From Ignisphaera sp. (GTDB taxonomy: Archaea > Thermoproteota > Thermoprotei_A > Sulfolobales > Ignisphaeraceae), in the NCBI GenBank assembly GCA_038735125.1, contig JAVYNU010000001.1, positions 248,001-312,000 on the forward strand: a stretch of DNA of 64,000 nt, written 5' to 3'. The position numbers were made by a program, and so were the translations under genes. Under the pieces are notes generated by a model. That model saw only the letters and a program-made list of their open reading frames with translations. It was not told the DNA's origin and searched no databases. Of the stretch, positions 26,006 through 35,231 are shown piece after piece (position 1 is the first letter of the stretch; every line of letters starts with the position of its first letter).

Positions 26006-27091
26006 CTAGTCGTTTATCTCAAACGCTTTGATAGCTTGTTCCAAAATTTTCTTTCTAAATGCTATCATGGTTTCTCTCGTGCCAAATAGGTAGTATCTTA
26101 GAATGTCTTTATGGCTAAGCTTTATTACGGGGGCTTTATACAAGTTTATTGATATTCCATATCTCATAGAAATTCTCTTCTTGAGCTTTACACCATCATA
26201 TACGGCTTTTAGATATGTTTTAGGTAGACCATGTCTGATAGCTGTTCTTCCCACAATTGATTTTATTCTATATAGCATTGCATATGTTTTGTATCTGGTA
26301 TTGGATAATAGAACCGTTGTCACCCCATTTCTTAGTATTAGATATGGGCCTAAACTACTCATACGCCTAAATGTTGAGCTTCTTTTGTGCAGAGCTACTG
26401 GATGCGGTATAGAGATTTGCTTGTATCCACAGCCCCACATCTGCAGCCCTATTATGCTGTCGTCTCCATAGGCAAAGAAGCTCTCTACAAACATCTTATC
26501 CCCGATTTTCTCCCCAATGCACTTGGCTATTGCCTCAATTGAGTAGAGGACATATGCACCATCGGCGTAGGATATGTAGAAAGGTTTTCTGATTATCCAC
26601 GGATAAACTTCTTTGGATCCTGATGCATATGATATCAGTAGCTCATCAACGAAATCTCCAGCAGTGTCAATGCGCTTTCCATCGTAATCCAGTATAACCC
26701 CGTTGAGACCTCCCACACCATCGAATTTCTCTGCATACTCCACCAGAGTTTTCAGACTATTTTGCAGTGGTATAGCATCGTTGTTCACTAGCAAAACATA
26801 TTTTGATTCCCTGTCTCTTGCTCTATAACCTATGTTGCTGCCTCCGGTGAAGCCTAAGTTCTTCTCCAACCTAATGATCTTCTTCCTCAGGCTACTCTTT
26901 TTATCGAGGAACTCCCTAATCCTCTCGAAGCTTCCGTCAGTAGACCCATTGTCGACAACTATGAGCTCATACCTATCGCCCGGGTAGTCTAGATCAGCTA
27001 TAGCCTCAAGTGACTTGAGAACGAGGTCTATGATCTTCATAGAGTTGTGGTTAAGCCAGATAACCGATACCTTTGGCCACACCTTACACAC
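26006..27091 (-). CDS. GT2 glycosyltransferase, rhamnosyltransferase-like
   Basis: A 361-residue family 2 glycosyltransferase: VSVIWLNHNSMKII, VVDNGSTDGSFERI, the nucleotide-sugar DxD-equivalent LLVNNDAIP, and downstream acidic residues in FAYGDDSIIG. The pattern is that of WbbL-type rhamnosyltransferases. It is the last gene of the dTDP-rhamnose operon, 18 bases after rmlC, so it probably adds rhamnose to a surface glycan or S-layer/N-glycan. No membrane segments apparent. Start GTG 27089-27091 with AGGTGTGTAAGG around it. Confidence 0.85.
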   Translation of the reverse strand: MCKVWPKVSVIWLNHNSMKIIDLVLKSLEAIADLDYPGDRYELIVVDNGSTDGSFERIREFLDKKSSLRKKIIRLEKNLGFTGGSNIGYRARDRESKYVLLVNNDAIPLQNSLKTLVEYAEKFDGVGGLNGVILDYDGKRIDTAGDFVDELLISYASGSKEVYPWIIRKPFYISYADGAYVLYSIEAIAKCIGEKIGDKMFVESFFAYGDDSIIGLQMWGCGYKQISIPHPVALHKRSSTFRRMSSLGPYLILRNGVTTVLLSNTRYKTYAMLYRIKSIVGRTAIRHGLPKTYLKAVYDGVKLKKRISMRYGISINLYKAPVIKLSHKDILRYYLFGTRETMIAFRKKILEQAIKAFEIND

Positions 27092-27109
27092 CTAGACATG
27101 TGGTCTTGG

Positions 27110-27667
27110 CTATATTGGGTATTCGAAGTTTGTTTCTGCATCTTTTAGTGGTGGGCATTTCGAATCTTTCTCACTGAGTATGACACCCTCTCTCAAAGGC
27201 CATGGAATTCCTATCTCCGGGTCGTCCCATCTTATGCATCTCTCTAGCTGGGGGCTATACTCCTTGGTCACTAAATACAGAAAGTATGTATCCTCGAGAG
27301 CCTGGAAACCATGGGCAAAGCCAGGTGGGATCCAAAGCGCTTTGCCAGGCTCTAGAACAACGCCAACGTATTTTCCGAACCATGGAGAGCCCCTCCTTAT
27401 ATCAACAGCAACGTCATACACCCTACCACTAACAACATAGACAAGCTTACCCTGCTCAGCTGGTTTGAGTTGGTAGTGAAGACCTCTAACAACATTCTTT
27501 TTAGAGAAGCTCAGATTAACTTGGACAAAATCGTAGGGAATGCCACTAGACAGAAAATCTGTTCTCTTGTAAAGTTCGGCAAAGAAACCTCTATGATTTG
27601 AGAACGAAGCGTATTCAACTAGTACAACATCTGGTATCTCTAAACGCTTAAATGTTTTGAATGGCAT
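27110..27667 (-). CDS. rmlC: dTDP-4-dehydrorhamnose 3,5-epimerase
   Basis: A 185-residue cupin enzyme, third step of dTDP-L-rhamnose synthesis. Diagnostic segments are FSNHRGFFAELYKR, VVRGLHYQLKPAEQGKLV (catalytic His) and IPPGFAHGFQALED (second His). Length matches the family. Located 4 bases downstream of rmlD in the operon rmlA-B-D-C-glycosyltransferase. Intact. Confidence 0.93.
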   Translation of the reverse strand: MPFKTFKRLEIPDVVLVEYASFSNHRGFFAELYKRTDFLSSGIPYDFVQVNLSFSKKNVVRGLHYQLKPAEQGKLVYVVSGRVYDVAVDIRRGSPWFGKYVGVVLEPGKALWIPPGFAHGFQALEDTYFLYLVTKEYSPQLERCIRWDDPEIGIPWPLREGVILSEKDSKCPPLKDAETNFEYPI

Positions 27668-27671
27668 TTCC

Positions 27672-28574
27672 TCACCTCTTAACCTCCTTTAGATATGTAT
27701 TAATAAAATGTTTAATGCACTCTTCCTGAGGGGGCATTTCAAGGCCAATACTTTTTGCATATGATGTGTCTAAGCTAGAGTCTTTGGGTCTTTTAGCGGC
27801 AAATTCGAATTGTTTTATCGATGCGGGTTTTATAAGTTTCTCCTTAGCCCCCAAAACCTTTGCTAATAGTGTTGCAAACTCTAGTCTACTCATTCTCTGT
27901 CCAGCGATGTGGATAACACCATAAACTTTCTTCTCAATGGCTTTGGCTATTCTCTCCGACAGAAAATATACATATGTAGGCGATAGATGCTGATCGGCAA
28001 AAGCCATGACCTCCTCCCCTCGCAAAAGCTTTTCTAGAGCATTGACACCAAAATTCTTCTTCCCCGTGGGGCTATAGCCATAGAGTCCACTGACCCTGAC
28101 CACAAGATATTGTTTTTCGTCAAGGGCTGAAGCCACAGCTATTTCTCCAAGAAGCTTTGTGAGGCCGTAGTAGTTAATGGGGTTGGGAATATCATCTTCT
28201 TTATAAAGTCCTTTTTCACCATCAAATACATAGTCTGTGGAGATGTAAATCAAAAACATATTGTGCTTGGCTACGTAATGCGCTAAAACTCTTGTAGCAA
28301 TATAGTTCACATTGAAGGCCCTCTCTTTGTTTATCTCACAGCCATCTACATCGGTATAAGCAGCTGTGTGGACAACGACATCGGGTTTCGCTAAATTCAG
28401 CACATTTGCTATTTCACTAGCGTTTTCAAGATTCATTTTAAGCCATTTAACATTGTCTATCATAGGCGGCTCATGGCCATAGTAAGTGGCGTAGACAGCA
28501 TAGTTTAGAGAGTTAAGCACCCTAACAAGATTGTAGCCTAGAAGCCCTGTCCCACCAGTTACAAGAACTCTCAT
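27672..28574 (-). CDS. rmlD: dTDP-4-dehydrorhamnose reductase
   Basis: A 300-residue short-chain reductase that finishes dTDP-L-rhamnose. It has the NAD(P) motif VTGGTGLLGYNLV, the substrate region STDYVFDGEKGLY, and the catalytic Y-x3-K in YYGLTKLLGE. A conserved RVSGLYGYSPTGKKNF follows. Three bases separate it from the rmlB remnant upstream. Intact, so the pathway's only interrupted step in this operon is rmlB. Confidence 0.93.
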   Translation of the reverse strand: MRVLVTGGTGLLGYNLVRVLNSLNYAVYATYYGHEPPMIDNVKWLKMNLENASEIANVLNLAKPDVVVHTAAYTDVDGCEINKERAFNVNYIATRVLAHYVAKHNMFLIYISTDYVFDGEKGLYKEDDIPNPINYYGLTKLLGEIAVASALDEKQYLVVRVSGLYGYSPTGKKNFGVNALEKLLRGEEVMAFADQHLSPTYVYFLSERIAKAIEKKVYGVIHIAGQRMSRLEFATLLAKVLGAKEKLIKPASIKQFEFAAKRPKDSSLDTSYAKSIGLEMPPQEECIKHFINTYLKEVKR

Positions 28575-28577
28575 TGC

Positions 28578-29578
28578 TCACCACGGGGTATCGGCTAAAA
28601 CATATTTCTCGTCAAGTAGTTGTTCCCACCACCATCTATTCTCAAGATACCACCTAACAGTTATTTCAAGTCCCTGGTCAAGCGACATCTGAGGCTCCCA
28701 GCCAAGCCCTCTAATTTTATCGCATTTCATAGCATATCTCCTATCCTCACCTGGCCTAGGCTTTGCATAGACAATAAAGTTTTCGGGTATGTTCATAATC
28801 CTCAGTATCTTGGTGACAACTTCTTTCACAGATGCAAACATGTTTCCACAGATGTTGTAGATCTCATAGTCAGAGCCTTTTTCAAGAACCGTGAGAATGG
28901 CCTTTGCAGTATCCTCTACATAGATCCAGTCCCTGATCTGAGAGCCATCACCATATATTATAGCGGGCTTGCCGTGGATAAGCCTGATGATTGTTCTTGG
29001 AATTAGCTTCTCTGGGTGTTGGTAAGGCCCATAGTTGTTACACGGCCTTACAATTCTGTATCTAATCCCATATGTCCTGCCATAGGCTTTTATCAAGAGG
29101 TCTCCAGACGCTTTTGAAGCTGAGTAGGGGCTGGAGGGGTTTAGAGGATCCCCTCCGAAGCATGTTTATCTGTGCCCCAGAGATCGCCGTAGACCTCGTC
29201 TGTAGATACATGGAGGAAGAGAACATTGTGTTTAAGAGACCTCAACACCTCTAGAATTGTAAAAACACCCAATATGTTTGTCCGAATGAATGGTGCAGGC
29301 TCATTTATAGATCTATCAACATGTGTTTCCGCAGCAAAGTTCACTATGGCATCTGGTTGAAACTCCTCCGCAACCTTCTTAAACGTCTCTTCATCAGCTA
29401 TATCGCCACGAATAAATGTAATTTCATTGAGGATTCCATGTAGATTTTCGAGTCTACCAGCATAGGTTAGCTTATCGTATACCAAAACCTTCCAGCGAAG
29501 ATTTTTAACTATATATCTAACAAAGTTGCTGCCAATAAAACCGGCTCCCCCAGCTACTATAAGTCTCAGCTTACCCAC
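28578..29578 (-). pseudogene. rmlB: dTDP-glucose 4,6-dehydratase, frameshifted
   Basis: Two frames together give a complete RmlB. The upstream part (29578-29141) has GGAGFIGSNFVRYI and the STDEVYGD substrate motif; the downstream part carries YSASKASGD (catalytic Y-x3-K), RPCNNYGPYQHPEKLIPR and the C-terminal domain. The frame breaks in a run of four G on the coding strand (plus-strand C run 29150-29153). One more G would restore a continuous EGDPLNPSSPYSASKA. There are no other lesions. This may be a recent mutation, a switchable homopolymer tract, or a base-calling error; RmlB is needed by the rest of the operon. Confidence 0.9.
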
Positions 29579-29579
29579 C

Positions 29580-30659
29580 TCAAAGCGCTATAAAGCTATA
29601 GTCTGAGATGATAAGCCTAATATCTCCGTAAACCTCCTTGGAGCATTTGACAATGCTTCTAGAGCCGACAACGCTATCCACAAGCCTTGCTTTGTTCAAA
29701 TCTATTTCGCTATAATCTAAGATGGTGGATCTTGTGATGCTTCCAGACAGTATTCTGGAGCCCTGCTCTATAGATACATAGTGTTCTATAGCAGCATTTT
29801 TCTCAACGACAACCCCGCGACCTATGTATGCAGGCCCGTGGATAGAGCCTCTAACAACAGCTTCTTTTTCAATAACTACACGTCCTCTAATCTCGCCCTC
29901 AACCTCGCCCTCCACCCTGGGCTCAACCCTGTCTAGAAGCAGGTATACAGCATCTAGAAGACCCTCGTATGTTCCAACATCTTTCCACCAGCCAGAAACA
30001 ATTGAATATGTAACCTTGTATCCGTTGTCTATGAACCACTGTATAAGCTCTGTGATCTCGTATTCACCTCTCCACGAAGGCTTCAAGGCCCTGAAAGCCT
30101 TTGCAACAAGATCTGGATCTCTAAACATGTAGACCCCTACTACAGCAAGATCAGATATAAACTCCTTGGGCTTCTCAACAAGCTTCACAATCCTCCCATC
30201 CCTGAGGACAGCAACACCAAAGTGCTTGGGGTCTTTGACCTTAGCTAAGAGGATATGCACATCACCACTGTTTTCAAGCCAGGCTTTAACATGTTGCTTA
30301 ATTCCATCGCTTAAAATGTTGTCACCTAGATAGACAATAAATTCTCTATCGAGAAAACCCTCCTCAACAGCTCTGTAAATAGCATGTGCAATACCAAGCC
30401 TGCGCTCCTGAACAATATACACAAACCTAGCGTCGAACCCAGAGCCATCACCAAGAGCCCCCCTAATCATATCACCAAAGTAGCCAACAACAATACCTAT
30501 GTCTTTAACCCCAACAGAGACAAGATCCTCAACACCATACAGAATCATTGGCTTGCCAAGAATAGGAATCATGTGTTTAGGTCTAGAAAATGTGAATGGC
30601 CTAAGCCTAGAGCCCTCGCCAGCAGCCAGAACAAGACCCTTCATAAAAACAACCAACAT
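29580..30659 (-). CDS. rmlA: Glucose-1-phosphate thymidylyltransferase, long archaeal form
   Basis: A 359-residue enzyme, first step to dTDP-rhamnose. The N-terminal pyrophosphorylase part has VLAAGEGSRLRPFTFSRPKH, YLGDNILSD and VEKPKEFISD. The C-terminal third is a left-handed beta-helix of hexapeptide repeats (RGVVVEKNAAIEHYVSIEQG), as in the long archaeal RmlA/Sua-type enzymes that can also be bifunctional. Start could be ATG 30659 or the internal ATG a few codons on (MKGLVLAAGEG); the latter is more typical. Operon leader gene. Confidence 0.92.
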   Translation of the reverse strand: MLVVFMKGLVLAAGEGSRLRPFTFSRPKHMIPILGKPMILYGVEDLVSVGVKDIGIVVGYFGDMIRGALGDGSGFDARFVYIVQERRLGIAHAIYRAVEEGFLDREFIVYLGDNILSDGIKQHVKAWLENSGDVHILLAKVKDPKHFGVAVLRDGRIVKLVEKPKEFISDLAVVGVYMFRDPDLVAKAFRALKPSWRGEYEITELIQWFIDNGYKVTYSIVSGWWKDVGTYEGLLDAVYLLLDRVEPRVEGEVEGEIRGRVVIEKEAVVRGSIHGPAYIGRGVVVEKNAAIEHYVSIEQGSRILSGSITRSTILDYSEIDLNKARLVDSVVGSRSIVKCSKEVYGDIRLIISDYSFIAL

Positions 30660-30726
30660 AACATCTCTTACATAGCATCTGAGCCAAGTCCACTATTTAA
30701 GGTTTGCGTCTGCATTATCACCATAG

Positions 30727-32643
30727 CTAGGGGATCGTCGCCGTTAGATTCTCTAGCTCCACCATATACACATTAATGCCATCTTCTCTAAGCCTCTCCA
30801 ACCTGATCTGACTTGCTATAGTGGTGTTTGCATTGCGCAACACCTCAAGCTCTTTTGACATATTTGTAGACGTTATGGCTATGGCTTTCTTTATTCCAAG
30901 ATTTTTCATCGTGTTTACAGCTGGGAAGAGGCTAACCCGCTGCAACACTATAATGTTTGTCGGATTTCTTACGAATATGTGTAGCGCTGGATAGAGGTTG
31001 GATGGGGCTAGCGCTGGCATAGACCTATTTGCCTCTACAAACTTTGCAACAAGTTTCACTTCTGAAATGTTTTCAATTGCTGGTGTTAGACTCCATGGAT
31101 ATCCGGCTGCAGGGGGTATTGATGCGGAGGCCCATATTCTGAAAAAGTAGTAGCCTTGGGACGTAAATGGGTAAGCAGCTCCAATAAGCACTAAAAGAAG
31201 TGTTGCTATTGCAGCAACTCTCTTGCTTATTTTTGTGAAGGCTGCTACTGCATATGGCGTTAGAATTGTTAGTAGCATTAGGTACCATCTATGCTGATCT
31301 GTAACACCAATTGTTAAAATTACTGGTGTTAGAAATATCGCTAAGAGGATTGCTATAGATGCTTTTGCAGCTTTTCCAATCCCTCTCCATATCTTGTATA
31401 TGACTATGTATGGAGCTAATAGGAGGAGACATGTTATGGTGTAACGCAGTATATCCCACATCCAGTATCTGACACTGCCAGCAACGTAAATGCCCGTTGG
31501 GGTGATGGATGCGGGAGGCCTTGCTGGAAAGCCTATGTAGTAAAGAAGCATTGTCAATGATATGATGGCTGGCAACACAAATCTCTTGTTTTTTGACCAG
31601 AGAAGCTCTAGAATAGATATCATGAGGGCAATAACAGCTGCAGGCTCATAGCTTATAGAAAGCAGCATTAGAACAGCAATCTTTGAGCCTATGCCTCTTC
31701 CAGCCTGGTCCAGATATAGGTATAGCAGTAGGAGTGAGAGGCCTAACATGTGTCTTTGCCACTGCTGGCTTTGCCCAAGTATCCACGGGTTAAAGGCAAC
31801 GGCAAGCACTGTGAGAATTCCTGCCAGTCTCGAGCCTGAAACTCTATAAGCTATTGCACATGCTGTAAGGGTTACAAAACCGAAGATTGTGGGTGGGTAG
31901 AGTTTGTAGAATATAAATGGGTTTGAAACCATCGCGAAGAGCCCTGAAACCCATGTGAGTAGAGGTGGCAGGTTCCTGTACCCGCCAAGCCAAATATATG
32001 TTGTGATTAGCTGTGGGCTTTGGGCGAAGTCCAAAGAATTAGCGATATACTCTAGAGTGTCCCAGCCTATGGGGAGGCTGTACCTCGTCTCCGGGTAAAC
32101 ACTAACGAGAAAGCCTATGAGAAAGGCAACGAGATAGAGAATTGCATTAGGTGTTGTAGCCAACCTACTAGCAGCGCATTCTATAACCTCGCTCAAAGTT
32201 GGCGATGACTTGAAAATCTTTGGGCCTTTGAAGATGTGCCAAGTTGTTGCAACAAAAACGAGATAGGCTCCACAAAAAGTAGCATAGGACATGTATATAG
32301 ATGTTAAATCTATGAGACTGCCCCCAACAGGCTGAATAGAGAAATCTGATATGAAAAGACTGTATATCGCAGAGCCGAGCCTGCCAACAGCCAGTAGGAT
32401 AAGCCCAGCCAAAGAGATGATATATGTTGAGTAAATCGGGAGACTCCTCCAATAAAGCCAAACATCCAGAAAACCAGCAGCAAAAGAAAGAATAAACAGT
32501 AGCCAAAAATCATAGTCGACGAGCTCACGCCTAACAACATCCCCCGGATTCAGCAAGGCTACAGCCACATAAAAAAGCAGGAAGAGTGCTATAGAAGATG
32601 CGGAAAGCAAAAACCTATAGCGACTCAAATAATAAAAATCCAT
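30727..32643 (-). CDS. Large polytopic membrane protein, GT-C glycosyltransferase-like
   Basis: A 638-residue protein with about 13 membrane helices and a soluble C-terminal part of roughly 130 residues (after about 510). The GWDTLEYIANSLDFAQSP loop after the fifth or sixth helix, with an acidic pair in an external loop, is typical of GT-C enzymes that take sugars from polyprenyl phosphate. A homologue, broken by a frameshift, lies at 38113-40130: both contain GRLGS, a PVGG loop, GWDT-EY and KLYPP. Adjacent to the rhamnose operon and on the same strand, so a role in surface glycosylation is likely. No exact family assigned. Confidence 0.6.
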   Translation of the reverse strand: MDFYYLSRYRFLLSASSIALFLLFYVAVALLNPGDVVRRELVDYDFWLLFILSFAAGFLDVWLYWRSLPIYSTYIISLAGLILLAVGRLGSAIYSLFISDFSIQPVGGSLIDLTSIYMSYATFCGAYLVFVATTWHIFKGPKIFKSSPTLSEVIECAASRLATTPNAILYLVAFLIGFLVSVYPETRYSLPIGWDTLEYIANSLDFAQSPQLITTYIWLGGYRNLPPLLTWVSGLFAMVSNPFIFYKLYPPTIFGFVTLTACAIAYRVSGSRLAGILTVLAVAFNPWILGQSQQWQRHMLGLSLLLLYLYLDQAGRGIGSKIAVLMLLSISYEPAAVIALMISILELLWSKNKRFVLPAIISLTMLLYYIGFPARPPASITPTGIYVAGSVRYWMWDILRYTITCLLLLAPYIVIYKIWRGIGKAAKASIAILLAIFLTPVILTIGVTDQHRWYLMLLTILTPYAVAAFTKISKRVAAIATLLLVLIGAAYPFTSQGYYFFRIWASASIPPAAGYPWSLTPAIENISEVKLVAKFVEANRSMPALAPSNLYPALHIFVRNPTNIIVLQRVSLFPAVNTMKNLGIKKAIAITSTNMSKELEVLRNANTTIASQIRLERLREDGINVYMVELENLTATIP

Positions 32644-32898
32644 ATTCTGACAACCCTCAGCAACACGCCTATGCCATGGAATCCTTTATAAATATTCTTA
32701 GCAATAACCAAGTTAAAGTGTCTTTAAAAAATTCGCAAACGCATAGAAGCTCTAACTCCTCCCCACCATAAAAGTGCGAGGCTTTCAGTTGTAAAGAGGC
32801 TTTCGAAAAACAATGTTCTAAGCCATGCCTTTAACAAACACGTTCAACACCATGAAGATATATAGAGGAGAGAATATTGTTTTGTGGGAGCCGGCTCT

Positions 32899-33306
32899 TT
32901 AAGGAAGAACTTCTATCCCCCTCTCTGTGGCCCTTTTCTTAAGTTTTTTATCAAATGTTGCTAAAGCTAAGCTGTAGTAAATGGCTGTTGAGAGAATTAT
33001 GTAGTCGTTTATCTCCTTAACGTTCTCCTTATCCTCTTCAAGCATCTTAAGTGCTTCAATCAATACCTTCTCAGGTTCTAGTATGTATCTTGTTCTAGGA
33101 TCCTCTAGATATTCCCTCACCTTCAAGAGGGTGAAGTTAATGGGGGTTTGAATAAGCCTGAGCATAACCCATATGAATTCGTGAACCACGATAGAGGGAA
33201 TGTATATCTCTTTAGCTCTATCAATTATTTCTGTGGCCTCACCATGATGTTCACTGTCTTCAACTGTATCGTAGACTAAAACATTTGTATCAAGAAGTAG
33301 CTTCAA
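32899..33306 (-). CDS. vapC: VapC-like PIN-domain toxin
   Basis: A PIN ribonuclease of about 135 residues: LLLDTNVLVYD, IVVHEFIWVML, EINDYIILSTA and LATFDKKLKKRA supply the four acidic sites. I favour TTG 33304-33306 (MKLLLDTNV) preceded by GAGGAG 7 bases away, though the frame is open to 33321. It overlaps the AbrB-type antitoxin gene upstream. Complete toxin-antitoxin module. Confidence 0.85.
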   Translation of the reverse strand: MKLLLDTNVLVYDTVEDSEHHGEATEIIDRAKEIYIPSIVVHEFIWVMLRLIQTPINFTLLKVREYLEDPRTRYILEPEKVLIEALKMLEEDKENVKEINDYIILSTAIYYSLALATFDKKLKKRATERGIEVLP

Positions 33307-33526
33307 ACATAATCTCCTCAATAGCTTCCTCTATCTCTTCAACGCTAATCCTCCTACCAGCCCTTATCGTTAGCCTCTTCCTCTTCAATGGAGTTATTTT
33401 AATGACATTCTCCTTTTCGTCGTAAACAATTTTAACGAGGTCTCCCTCCCTAATCTCTACTTTTTCTCTAATACTAGCAGGAATTGTCACCTGGTAGTTG
33501 CGTGTAACCTTAACTATTTCCTCCAA
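33290..33526 (-). CDS. AbrB/MazE-type antitoxin
   Basis: A 78-residue swapped-hairpin DNA-binding protein: VTRNYQVTIPASIREKVEIR then EGDLVKIVYDEKENVIKI. The acidic C-terminal helix (VEEIEEAIEEIMF) should neutralise the PIN toxin encoded downstream with a 17-base overlap. These modules usually repress their own promoter; the TATA-like ACTAGTATATAAGC near 33555-33568 fits that. Confidence 0.88.
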   Translation of the reverse strand: MEEIVKVTRNYQVTIPASIREKVEIREGDLVKIVYDEKENVIKITPLKRKRLTIRAGRRISVEEIEEAIEEIMFEATS

Positions 33527-33604
33527 GGGTAATCCCTAGTAAAAATAGTTGTCTACTAGTATATAAGCATTTCTAGTAGAAAAGAAACCTAAGCACCTTT
33601 CAAT

Positions 33605-33847
33605 CTATTCATGTTTCTCCCCACCACCATCTTTCACAGAGAAGTTACAGTAGTAAAACTTGTGAGGAACTAGGTCTAGAGATAGACCTTGTGAAAGGCG
33701 GGCTGAGACCCATGAAACCCAGAGTACATCGAATGCTTTTTGCAAACTTCTACCATTCATATACTTGCGACAGTTCCTCAAACACTCCTCAGCAATGCAC
33801 ATCTTATGCTTGATCTCTTTCAAAAGCTCTTCACCAAGCCCATACAT
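33605..33847 (-). pseudogene. Truncated HEPN-like gene joined to an antisense protease fragment
   Basis: The first about 43 codons (33847-33719) read MYGLGEELLKEIKHKMCIAE, like the first helix of small HEPN/PaREP-type proteins. The rest is the reverse complement of a 57-bp sequence (33664-33720) that on the plus strand encodes the end of an aspartyl-protease-like protein (LGLEIDLVKGGLRPM). A near-identical copy is at 43869-43925. The frame is therefore chimeric and probably the scar of a deletion or recombination between two accessory genes. Confidence 0.4.
33664..33720 (+). repeat. 57-bp repeat, copy 1 (protease C-terminus fragment)
   Basis: Begins GAGGAACTAGGTCTAGAGAT. It matches 43869-43925 over 57 bases with only a few differences (A/G, G/C and A/G changes). 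In copy 2 it is the end of an aspartyl-protease-like pseudogene; here it has no upstream protease frame. Confidence 0.8.
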
Positions 33848-34015
33848 TGTCTACGCCTTATGAATATGGGGTGCTATCTCTTTGACGGGCCCCTGCCCTC
33901 AATCTCTATCTATATGACCCAGTATATGATGCTGCTTAGTGAAATGGATATCTTGTTTAAGAATTCTAAAGATTTATATAGAATGTTTCGGTATGTTCTA
34001 TACTGGTGGTAGGTA

Positions 34016-34288
34016 CTGAATAAAGTAAAAACAAGTATATATGTTGATAAAGATCTTTGGGAAGAATTCAAAAAACTGGCTCAGAGAAAAGGTGTTGAGC
34101 CAAGTAAGTTACTAGAGGAGTTAATACGTGAGGAATTATTTGAGAAAATGTTAGACGAGTTTATGCAGGAACTCGGTATTGGAAATGACTATGAAATCGA
34201 TTTTGAGCCAGTTAAACCACGTAAAGACTTGGTAAGTGATCTTGTTAGGTCTATGCGTGATGAAAGAAGAGATAGTTTACCTAGATAG
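34016..34288 (+). CDS. vapB: RHH-type antitoxin with an apparent CTG start
   Basis: The frame codes a 90-residue antitoxin: NKVKTSIYVDKDLWEEFKKL, then PSKLLEELIREELF and an acidic tail. Homologous antitoxins begin M-NKVKTS, which places the start exactly at CTG 34016-34018. A stop (TAG) lies just upstream and no ATG, GTG or TTG occurs before codon 45. GGTGGT sits 5 bases before the CTG, and TTTATATAG (33972-33980) fits a promoter. It overlaps the toxin gene by 29 bases. Either CTG initiation is used or the start codon has mutated. Confidence 0.72.
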   Translation: MNKVKTSIYVDKDLWEEFKKLAQRKGVEPSKLLEELIREELFEKMLDEFMQELGIGNDYEIDFEPVKPRKDLVSDLVRSMRDERRDSLPR

Positions 34289-34715
34289 TAGTGCTATTAT
34301 TAAGAGGTATATCGAGGAGCCTGGTAGTTTGGAGATAAGAAGTCTCTATAAGAAGGCCTATGCAGGGGAGATAGTAGTATCTTATAGTCTGTGGAATGTG
34401 GGAGAAGTATTGGTAGCTTTTGATCGTGCTAGAAGGCTTGAGAGAATCACTGAAGATGATTATCGTACTGTTAAGAGAAGGTTTCTAAACGAGATTAAAC
34501 GTATGTTGAAATTGGGAGTAATGGTCTTAGTCCCTATAACCCTTAGAGTTTTACGCGAAAGCTGGAAGCTCTTAGAGAAATACCACATATACGTCGCAGA
34601 TGCTTTACAAATAGCATCAGCTAGAAACATTGATGCAGAACTCTTCTTAACAGGTGATAAGAGGTTATACGAAATAGCATTAAGAGAAAATATCAAGAGC
34701 AAGTACATAGGCTAG
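34260..34715 (+). CDS. vapC: VapC-like PIN-domain toxin
   Basis: A 151-residue PIN protein from ATG 34260 (MKEEIVYLDSSAIIKRY); the frame extends to 34236, but that part is the antitoxin gene in another phase. Acidic sites: YLDSSAIIK, WNVGEVLVAF, YVADALQIASA and FLTGDKRLYE. Preceded by the CTG-start antitoxin. Complete. Confidence 0.88.
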   Translation: MKEEIVYLDSSAIIKRYIEEPGSLEIRSLYKKAYAGEIVVSYSLWNVGEVLVAFDRARRLERITEDDYRTVKRRFLNEIKRMLKLGVMVLVPITLRVLRESWKLLEKYHIYVADALQIASARNIDAELFLTGDKRLYEIALRENIKSKYIG

Positions 34716-35231
34716 ATTTAACGAATATTATTAGAATAGAGACACTCGAAGACCTATTAATGTAGAGCCATAGAAAAAGATTAAGAACCAATCTCAACTT
34801 TGCTTAGATCCTTATGTTTATCTTCTCAATTCTCTACATAGCTGTCCCCAAAGCCTCTTTTGGCATGGACTTTCCCGTTATTGGAGCACCTTTGATGTGT
34901 TTTAAATCGATATACTCTATCTTCAAGTCCTCGACCAATACTCTATAGCAAATGAATGTCTATATTCTCTTATGTCCTATGCCCATAGAAAACCCTTTAC
35001 TGAATTCGACTACAGATGGCGATAGATTTAAAGAGCTAAAATTCAACTCTAAGTTTCACCTAGTCACTAATCTTTCTGCGACTCAGAATAGGTGCGGGCG
35101 ATGAAGATCGTATATCGGATTGTATATCGGGAAGACGATGCGTTTATGCGTAAACCCGATTCTTGTACACAATATAAGACGATTCTTCGAATTTCTGCAA
35201 TTTCTACATCTTATTGTATTTACGGCAAAAT
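34716..35231. other. Intergenic region with a possible transposase (TnpB-like) relic
   Basis: No intact gene. On the minus strand between about 34960 and 34806, broken frames read VLVEDLKIEYIDLKHIKG and SMPKEALGTAM-RIEKI. This resembles the E-D-L segment and following region of IS605-type TnpB proteins, but stops interrupt it and no ends were found. The remainder (35010-35230) shows nothing recognisable. Confidence 0.3.
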
